Shown: positions 26,054 to 32,223 of the stretch, piece after piece
Layout: the number at the start of each line of letters is the position of its first letter
Position numbering within the stretch: position 1 is the stretch's first letter
NCBI GenBank assembly: GCA_020061995.1
Contig: JAGUXE010000322.1
Location: forward strand, 1-32,223
DNA length: 32,223 nt
Direction of reading: 5' to 3'
Source: Ignavibacteriales bacterium
Lineage (GTDB): Bacteria > Bacteroidota > Ignavibacteria > Ignavibacteriales > Ignavibacteriaceae
The notes under the pieces: generated by a model
The model's input: only the letters and a program-made list of their open reading frames with translations
What the model was told of the DNA's origin: nothing
The model's database searches: none
Translations under genes and position numbers: made by a program

Positions 26054-28285
26054 TTATTTCTTGAAATACTTTTCTATTAAATTTAGTAACTCTGCTTTTT
26101 TAAATGGTTTTGAGATATAATCATTGCATCCGGCTTCAATAGCTTTTTCCTTTGCACCTGATAAGGCAAAAGCGGTTTGTGCTATGATTATAACTTCTTT
26201 ATTGAAAAGCCTGATTTGTCGCGTAGCCTCTAAACCATCCATCCCCGGCATTTGAATGTCCATTAGTAATAAATTTATGTCCGGATTATCACGGCAAACA
26301 TTAATAGCTTCAATCCCTGTCTTAACTTTAAATATTTCTTTGCTGACGGTTTTAATTTCTATCCCTAATAACATTTTGGTTACTTCATCATCTTCGGCAA
26401 TCAATATTTTTAATTTTGGGACGTTAGGTCCCATGTCATTTTCTACATTGACAGCAGGCTGATCTGTTTTATTTTCTATACTTTCCTGCTTAACATTGTA
26501 AGGGAGAGTAAAATAAAATGTGGAGCCAATTCCTTCTTGGCTTTCTACCCATATTTTACCGCCGAGCATTTCAATATATGCTTTGGAGATTGACAAACCC
26601 AACCCTGCTCCTTGATGAGCCATTTTATTGGAAATATCTGCTTGCACAAATCGTTCAAAAATAGCGGCTTGCCTCTCTTTTGGAATCCCAATTCCTGTAT
26701 CTTTTACATAAAATTCAAGGAAATCTCCTCTCTTAAAATACCCAAAATCTATTGCCCCTGCTTCTGTATATTTTATTGCATTTTTTACAAGGTTGGTGAA
26801 AACAGCATAAATTTTTTCACGATCGGTATAAATAATCGAGTCATCCCCTGGTAATGAAATTCTAAAAGAGAGTTTCATCCCTCTAGCCTCGACCTCAGGT
26901 TTGAAGAAGGTATAAATATATTCGATCTGCTCGTTTATATTCGATTCCTTGATATAAAGCTTCATCAGACCGGCTTCAATTTTTGAAATGTCAACTATAT
27001 CGTTAATTATGTTGAGCATACGAGCGCCACTTTTTTCTATAATGCTAATATACTCTTGCTGTTGATCTCCGGTTAGTTCAGGATTTTTGAGTAGTTCGGA
27101 AAAACCTAAAATGCCATTCATAGGGGTGCGTATTTCGTGACTCATATTTGCGAGGAAGGCTGATTTTAGTCGATCACTTTCTTCTGCACGTACTTTTGCT
27201 TTTTTAAGTTCAATTTCCGAAAGTTTTCGTTCTGTAATATTGCTGCCAAGGCATGAACCACCAACTACTTTACCTTTTTTAACGATGGGATTAAAAGAAA
27301 CCTGAACGTATATTATTCCATTTCCCGTATCAATTGTATCTTCAACAGTGAACTGTTCATTGTTCAGCACCCTCTCATATCTAGGTTCCCAAAAGGGACG
27401 TAATTCTACAGGCAACGATTCGATAAGGTTAACTCCCGGCGTTAACCAAACACCAAAAGTTTTCTTAAACTCGGTTTGAAATGCATTGTTAATGTACAAT
27501 ATTTCGTAATTTCTATTAAAAGCCCAGATACTATTTTGTGTCCCTTCTATTATTGCTGTAACGTTTGCACTGTTTGTTTCAGCGGCTTCTTTGGCTAAGA
27601 GGAGTTCATTGGTTCGTTCTTCTACAGTTTTCTCAAGATTTTTATTAATATTTTCAACAAGAAGTTTTTCATTGTCAAGTTCATAGTTCAGAAAGAAACT
27701 GTGACGTGCGTAATATTCTATGTTATAGGCAGCAAACATGCCGATAACATTTGCACTTATGAAAAAGAAATTGGAGTTAATTAGCATAAGGTTAGGAACA
27801 TCGACAAAAAATATTGCTCCGACATTAAAAATAATCAGCGTTGTCCAGCCTGCAATTGATGCAAAAAAAAAGCGTAGTTTAATAAAAAAATAGCCTGCAA
27901 AAAAAACTAACATTAATCCACTATAATAGGCAAAATTCTCAGGGACAAGCATAATCATAATACTTATACCGGAACCACCTAAAATAAAACAGATAAGCAT
28001 CAGACCTTGCCAGATTTTACAAAATATTTTTGTAAAAGATAGGAGGAATGTCATCAAAAGTAATGGAACAACAACTAGATAGCGGATTGAGTGGAATAAA
28101 CTTGCATATTCGGGGAACAGAAGTATGTCAAGAAATCCAAATATTCCATAAAGAAAGGTAACCAATACAAAGGCAACTCTAAATTGAAAAAGAGATTCGG
28201 AAAAGTATTTATCAAGGAATAGCTTTTCTTGCTTCTCAGTAAAGGCTAAAGTTATTTTATTATAAGTCATTTTCGAGGTTGTCAC
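26054..28285 (-). CDS. Membrane hybrid sensor histidine kinase with PAS and receiver domains
   Basis: A 743-residue two-component hybrid. About six membrane segments lie at roughly 33-187, followed by a coiled coil (200-240) and a PAS domain (about 241-352). HisKA has the phospho-accepting H383 (ANMSHEIRTPMNG). HATPase_c follows with N-box N502, DTGIGIP (529-535) and GAGLGLSI (559-566). The C-terminal receiver (626-743) has E631/D632, phospho-acceptor D676, T704 and K726. All catalytic residues are intact. No DNA-binding partner or histidine phosphotransfer protein is adjacent, so the output path is unknown. The second ATG (codon 6) is also possible as the start. The membrane sensor part has no large periplasmic loop, suggesting it senses within or near the membrane. 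Confidence 0.93.
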   Translation of the reverse strand: MTTSKMTYNKITLAFTEKQEKLFLDKYFSESLFQFRVAFVLVTFLYGIFGFLDILLFPEYASLFHSIRYLVVVPLLLMTFLLSFTKIFCKIWQGLMLICFILGGSGISIMIMLVPENFAYYSGLMLVFFAGYFFIKLRFFFASIAGWTTLIIFNVGAIFFVDVPNLMLINSNFFFISANVIGMFAAYNIEYYARHSFFLNYELDNEKLLVENINKNLEKTVEERTNELLLAKEAAETNSANVTAIIEGTQNSIWAFNRNYEILYINNAFQTEFKKTFGVWLTPGVNLIESLPVELRPFWEPRYERVLNNEQFTVEDTIDTGNGIIYVQVSFNPIVKKGKVVGGSCLGSNITERKLSEIELKKAKVRAEESDRLKSAFLANMSHEIRTPMNGILGFSELLKNPELTGDQQQEYISIIEKSGARMLNIINDIVDISKIEAGLMKLYIKESNINEQIEYIYTFFKPEVEARGMKLSFRISLPGDDSIIYTDREKIYAVFTNLVKNAIKYTEAGAIDFGYFKRGDFLEFYVKDTGIGIPKERQAAIFERFVQADISNKMAHQGAGLGLSISKAYIEMLGGKIWVESQEGIGSTFYFTLPYNVKQESIENKTDQPAVNVENDMGPNVPKLKILIAEDDEVTKMLLGIEIKTVSKEIFKVKTGIEAINVCRDNPDINLLLMDIQMPGMDGLEATRQIRLFNKEVIIIAQTAFALSGAKEKAIEAGCNDYISKPFKKAELLNLIEKYFKK

Positions 28286-28451
28286 AATTTACAAAATTAA
28301 TCATGCTATAGACTGAATTTAGCTAACAGATGAAGCTATTCTAAGTATTATTATAACGAAACTTAATTAGTCTCAACCGAATTGCAAATTTGTTACGAGA
28401 ACTTAATTTGCCCCTAGAGTAATGACGGTATAGTCTCTTATTGTTATATCT

Positions 28452-28898
28452 TTAATTCTTTTTAAATTCTAAATATTTGTCTTCACAATCCGGAAAGTAG
28501 TGAAAATTATTCATCGTATTACCGGTATTCTGGATAGTGATAGTATTTTCTTTAAACTGTCCCTGTACAGTTTTTGGTGGAGTGTTCCCGATTGGACCAT
28601 CAAAAGTCACATAATAAATATCTTCTTCAACAGAAACGATTGCAACCCCTTCCAAATCAAGATGTTCACCTTTAAAGTAATACTTTAAAACACCATTCTC
28701 ATTCACTATTGTCAGTGCAATATTACAGCCTAATTCGGGTAATTGATAATATCCGGAAACATCAGGTAAAGAATTATTTAATTTTGAATTTTGTACATCG
28801 GTGGTATGTTCTTTATCGGCGCTGTTCTTATCTTCCGAATTATTACATGAAAAACTAAAAACAGCCAGCAGTATAACTAAAAATATTTTTTTGAACAT
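28452..28898 (-). CDS. Small predicted lipoprotein, unknown function
   Basis: A 148-residue protein with a lipoprotein signal (MFKKIFLVILLAVFSFSC, lipidated C18) and a polar, acidic linker (NNSEDKNSADKE). A compact strand-rich domain follows (about 45-148: VSGYYQLPEL, VLKYYFKGEH, DIYYVTFDGP). Two cysteines, one in ELGCNIAL and one in PDCEDKY, could form a disulfide in the periplasm. No family is recognised; it resembles small lipocalin-like repeat proteins only in outline. It lies 166 bases from the kinase gene in the same direction, so a shared function with that sensor is possible but unproven. Confidence 0.75.
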   Translation of the reverse strand: MFKKIFLVILLAVFSFSCNNSEDKNSADKEHTTDVQNSKLNNSLPDVSGYYQLPELGCNIALTIVNENGVLKYYFKGEHLDLEGVAIVSVEEDIYYVTFDGPIGNTPPKTVQGQFKENTITIQNTGNTMNNFHYFPDCEDKYLEFKKN

Positions 28899-29109
28899 TT
28901 TTCTAAATCCTTAAATCAAATGATACTGTTTAAATTAGCTAAATATTATTTTACGACAAACTTAAATTTCTAATATGCATTTCGTTTTTGTTTGATTAAC
29001 AACCACTTCTGCAAGTTTTTAGAATAAATTAAATAAATTCCGGTTAACCTTCGGACTTGATTAAAAGAATTCAATTCTGTCTTGTAATTTATTCATTTGT
29101 TATATGGAG

Positions 29110-30450
29110 TTATTTTTCTTTTGTAAATAAAAAAATACCACCACCTTGTTTTAAAGTCATTTCGTTTTTATCAGGATTAAATTCCAATACTATTCCGGCT
29201 TGTTCAAATCTAAAAATATCTTTTTCGATAGCATCAAGTGGAAAAGATGCTTGTCCGGTTGCTTGTGCAACTAGTAGACCGTCATTTTTTGTAATAGTAA
29301 TTTTTAGTGGAAGTTGTGTGCTTGAATATGTACCCAAATACTTCTCCAATTCTTCGGACGTCAATGTGATTGCGGGCTTTGAATCAAATGTTGGGATCAT
29401 ATAGTCCTTGTTGAAACAGATGCTCAATACTCCTATTAAAATATCATTCATCGGATAAACTTGTCCGTTTGTACAAAAGGATACTGCTAAGCTATCTTCC
29501 GGAAAATATGCTAAGTTTGATACGAAACCATCTATACCGCCGCCATGTCCAAAAGCCATTTTGTCATGAAATGGAAATTTAAACATCCCCATTCCATACC
29601 GCTCAGTTATAGTCGTCATCAGAGTTAAACTATTTTGGGAAATTAATTTTAACGAAAACAATGCTTCAATAAATCGGGTTAAGTCGGTTGGATTTGATAC
29701 AATAGCACCTGCACCCCCGGGAATACTCATATCAGTTTCCTGTTCTTGTTTCCAGCCATCCATAAATTGATATGAATAACTTTCATTTTTATCAATATCT
29801 GTTTTACCACCGATATAAGTGTTTGAAAGTCCAATTTTAGAAGTGATTCTTTCAGATAAACACTTTGCATAAGGCTGCTGATCTATCTTCTCAATTATAA
29901 ATCCCAAGAGAACGTAATTTGCATTACTGTAAGAGGCTTTTTCATTAGGTTGAAAATCAACTTCGTTTTTCGAAATGATAGCCAGCATTTCACTTTGAGT
30001 TTTCGGTTGTGTCATATAGGTTAAATAGTCAGCGTCACTGGTGAAATTATGTATACCACTTCTATGATTAAGTAAGTTACTAATTGTAATTATCTTAGCA
30101 TTTGGAATGTTTGGGAAATAGGTATCTAAAGTCGTTGTAAGTTTGATCTTCTCCTCTTCAATCAATTGGAAAATCATTGTTGCAGTAAACATTTTTGTTA
30201 TAGAACCAATTCTATATTTAGTAAGGTTTGTTGAAGGTCTTTTATCGCTTTCTGAAATAAAGCTATAACCGATAGCGTTACTATAAAGAAGATTTCCATT
30301 TTTTGAGATTGCCAAACTCCCCATTGACTTATTCTTTTCAGCAAGGATGTTAAACAAACTATCAAGTTTAGGTTTGTTAATACTTTGAGGAAGAAGTGTC
30401 CCGAAAGAGAGTCCGATTATCAGGATTATTGTAAAAAATTTTAATCTCAT
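29110..30450 (-). CDS. Serine hydrolase, class C beta-lactamase-related
   Basis: A 446-residue exported penicillin-binding-protein-fold enzyme. The signal peptide is about 1-22. The catalytic SxxK motif is S83-I-T-K86, YSN is at 174-176, and HGG at 302-304 replaces the KTG motif as in esterase or peptidase-like members. A C-terminal strand-rich domain (about 360-446, LTSEELEKYLGTYSS onward) is common in Bacteroidota relatives. AGGAGA lies 6 bases upstream of the ATG (30457-30462 on the complementary strand), an unusually clear ribosome site for this window. Antibiotic hydrolysis should not be assumed; such proteins are often D-amino peptidases or esterases. Confidence 0.9.
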   Translation of the reverse strand: MRLKFFTIILIIGLSFGTLLPQSINKPKLDSLFNILAEKNKSMGSLAISKNGNLLYSNAIGYSFISESDKRPSTNLTKYRIGSITKMFTATMIFQLIEEEKIKLTTTLDTYFPNIPNAKIITISNLLNHRSGIHNFTSDADYLTYMTQPKTQSEMLAIISKNEVDFQPNEKASYSNANYVLLGFIIEKIDQQPYAKCLSERITSKIGLSNTYIGGKTDIDKNESYSYQFMDGWKQEQETDMSIPGGAGAIVSNPTDLTRFIEALFSLKLISQNSLTLMTTITERYGMGMFKFPFHDKMAFGHGGGIDGFVSNLAYFPEDSLAVSFCTNGQVYPMNDILIGVLSICFNKDYMIPTFDSKPAITLTSEELEKYLGTYSSTQLPLKITITKNDGLLVAQATGQASFPLDAIEKDIFRFEQAGIVLEFNPDKNEMTLKQGGGIFLFTKEK

Positions 30451-30705
30451 TATAATTCTCCTATGAATTGTTTTATTATTTTATTTCTCATATTGCGATT
30501 ACGTTCATGAAAAGCAGGGTAATTCAAAGTACTTTTCTGCATACATCTTTAATGTTTATTATATTTAATAAACAGGAAATTCTCACTACTAATCGTATGT
30601 TTCATTTTAGATAGTGGTACTGCCTGTTGTTATGTCTTCCAATTTTGTATACCATTACCATTTTTCAGTTCATGTGTTTACATTTTAGAATGGTACAACT
30701 ATTTA

Positions 30706-32223
30706 TCATTCTTTATGAAATTTTAAAATAAAATTATCATTAATTACAGTAAATAATTCATTGTCATTAAAACTTCTTTGCCCTGAATAGTCAAACGGTC
30801 CTTGTATAATTTCAATGGAAATATTACTTGTATCAACTATATTTCTTACTAAAAATATTTCATAGTGCCTTTTCAATTTTTCTCCTTGGATTACTTCATT
30901 TGAAGATATATGAAAAGCATTTTCCCAACCGACTACTTTAACTTCAACATATCGAGGATATATTGCATCATTTGGAGTGTATTCTAGGTCATAACCCAAG
31001 CCATTTTTACCATCTGCATTTACACCCGCTAATTTAGCATACTCTGAAACCCACTTGATGTTTTCTTTATTTTTTATTGTGTTTAAAAGATGTTTGTAAA
31101 CCAACCATTCTCCAAGAAATCCCAATTCTTCTGTAGGTTGTTTTGGTTTTTTGGGATTTTTTGAAGGAGTATTTATTTTATCCTTTGAAGATGAATTGCC
31201 ATTTTCAACTCTCTTAATCTTTATCTTAGAAAGATTAGTTTGAAATGCTCCTCCATTTTCTAGCTGATTAAACAAATCTCCAAAGTCATCATATAAGAAA
31301 TCTGAATTGCCTATCTTAATTCTTTTTTTTGCTAGGTTTTTCGCAACTCCTTTATCTCCTTCATTTGTTTTCGGAATCCAATCTTTCAATTCTTCAAGCA
31401 AGGTTTGAATTTCATTTTCAAAATACAACAAGCTTTCTAACTCATTATTTTCATTTAAAAATTGATTCGCAAGTTCTTTTGGAATATTTAGTTCTTCTGA
31501 TTTTAACTCGTATGTTTTCTTATTTTTCGAGTAGATTTCTTCAAAGTTAAATTTTAAGTCTTCTAAAAAATTAATACTGAATTGTTCCCCTAATTGAACT
31601 AGCAAATCTGCTTCAACATCGTAATTTATTTCATTTTGAAAGTTGCCTTTTAATGAATCGTATCTGGAAATGGATTTTGAAAATTCTTTTTTGTCCAGGT
31701 TAGAATTAAGGAACTGGGTATATAAAACTTGTTTGAACTCTTTTTTTCTATTCTCTTTAATTCTTTTTAAATCAAGTTCATATAATTCAAAAAGTTCAAT
31801 CGAAGGATAAGCGAATTTATTGAAATCAAGTAAAGAAAGTTGTGATTTTTTTAATAGTTCAATAATCAATCTTAATGAAATTTCTTCATTGTAATTTTCA
31901 TAGTTAATTTGTTCAAAAGAACTGGAAATGACATCACTTAAATTCGGAAATAATTTTTTCAATTCAATTTGCAGCTCTTCATCTGTAAGATTTTCTATTC
32001 GGATTTTCTTAGCTGGAAAGCATTTAAGAAATGATGCCCAAAATTGAATCTTTGGGTCGTTTACAATTCCTAATTTATTTTTAGCTATGATTAGCTTTTC
32101 GAGATTCACATCGTCCAATTCAGCACGAATAATATCATCCCTACTAGATGCAGATTTTGAAAACAACTCCCTAATTTGTTGTCTTTGAGCATCCACATCA
32201 ATTAAGGCAGAAAACGCTTCGGC
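30706..32223 (-). CDS. DUF3883 ('NO VEIN'-like) protein, N-terminal part beyond the window
   Basis: The last 110-130 residues form a DUF3883 domain: FLGEWLVYKHL, then GYDLEY and RYVEVKVVG, the D...ExK pattern of a PD-(D/E)xK nuclease-like fold. The preceding 350 residues are helical and charged, with coiled-coil tendency. A GTG at 32194-32196 could be read as a start. However, the frame stays open upstream to the window edge (reading AEAFSALIDV ahead of it), and no ribosome site precedes the GTG, so the gene almost surely extends past 32223. Known DUF3883 proteins are often large, with N-terminal GHKL/HSP90-like ATPase domains, and many occur in defence regions. That N-terminus and any defence role are inferred here. 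Confidence 0.8.
   Translation of the reverse strand, partial: AEAFSALIDVDAQRQQIRELFSKSASSRDDIIRAELDDVNLEKLIIAKNKLGIVNDPKIQFWASFLKCFPAKKIRIENLTDEELQIELKKLFPNLSDVISSSFEQINYENYNEEISLRLIIELLKKSQLSLLDFNKFAYPSIELFELYELDLKRIKENRKKEFKQVLYTQFLNSNLDKKEFSKSISRYDSLKGNFQNEINYDVEADLLVQLGEQFSINFLEDLKFNFEEIYSKNKKTYELKSEELNIPKELANQFLNENNELESLLYFENEIQTLLEELKDWIPKTNEGDKGVAKNLAKKRIKIGNSDFLYDDFGDLFNQLENGGAFQTNLSKIKIKRVENGNSSSKDKINTPSKNPKKPKQPTEELGFLGEWLVYKHLLNTIKNKENIKWVSEYAKLAGVNADGKNGLGYDLEYTPNDAIYPRYVEVKVVGWENAFHISSNEVIQGEKLKRHYEIFLVRNIVDTSNISIEIIQGPFDYSGQRSFNDNELFTVINDNFILKFHKE

Noticed and set aside
29057..29404. 115-residue plus-strand frame opposite the end of the serine hydrolase
   Set aside because: It overlaps the C-terminal domain of a strongly supported gene, and its composition does not look like a real protein.
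29110..30450. Antibiotic-resistance beta-lactamase
   Set aside because: The SxxK and YxN motifs fit the whole serine-hydrolase superfamily. The HGG third motif and the extra C-terminal domain point to esterase or peptidase-like relatives rather than a resistance enzyme.
30451..30705. Gap between the serine hydrolase and the DUF3883 gene, with GTGGTAC and ATGGTAC near-repeats
   Set aside because: The repeats are seven bases long and imperfect. I saw no operator, tRNA, attachment site or small gene.
1..32223. Prophage, transposon, CRISPR array or toxin-antitoxin pair
   Set aside because: I saw no integrase, transposase, regularly spaced repeats, terminal inverted repeats or typical small gene pair anywhere in the window.

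Overview
The window looks like a piece of a Bacteroidota/Ignavibacteria-type genome recovered by short-read assembly. The grounds are its AT-rich base composition, a secreted protein ending in a type IX secretion sorting domain of the 'YPNPFNP...GIYLY' style, a DUF5916 outer-membrane-type protein, a candidate TTTG/TAnnTTTG promoter, and phylum-like versions of Lgt and NuoG. The lineage is my inference from these traits; no marker gene proves it. The first 18 bases are exactly the 3' end of the Illumina TruSeq read-2 adapter, so the left edge is a contig end.

Layout. (1) 17-1879, minus: a type IIG-like restriction/methylation enzyme. Its apparent stop codon is made by adapter bases, so the C-terminal part is missing. 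(2) 2060-2974, plus: a CDF-family zinc/cation exporter. (3) 3008-9928, plus: a complete, tightly overlapping histidine operon, hisG-D-C-B-H-A-F-IE. In front of it are a candidate promoter, an unannotated 19-codon leader peptide rich in His codons, and a strong terminator hairpin, which together form a classic attenuator. HisB carries an unexplained N-terminal domain of about 98 residues, and the operon has no recognisable histidinol-phosphate phosphatase. (4) 10088-14485, plus: a DUF454 membrane protein, a PTS EIIA/PtsN-like protein, hisS, an unknown protein, lgt and an RlmB/TrmH-type rRNA methyltransferase. (5) 14557-15774: an alanine/aspartate-type aminotransferase followed by a strong terminator. 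(6) 15922-20421: an M16 zinc peptidase and then a partial complex I block, nuoG-H-I. (7) 20460-23727: a T9SS-sorted surface protein and a ComM/YifB AAA ATPase. (8) 23737-30450, minus: a CBM9/DUF5916 protein, a large hybrid sensor kinase, a small lipoprotein and a serine beta-lactamase-like hydrolase. (9) 30706-32223, minus: the C-terminal part of a DUF3883 ('NO VEIN'-like) protein whose frame stays open through the right edge.

Most genes are housekeeping: amino-acid synthesis, translation, lipoprotein maturation and respiration. The two edges carry truncated genes of kinds often linked to DNA restriction or defence. No tRNA, rRNA, CRISPR array, insertion sequence or integrase was seen. No stretch over 300 bases lacks a gene; the longest gap, 255 bases at 30451-30705, shows nothing recognisable. 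The most notable points are the histidine attenuator with its missed leader gene, the HisB N-terminal extension, the adapter-made false stop, and the run-off DUF3883 gene.
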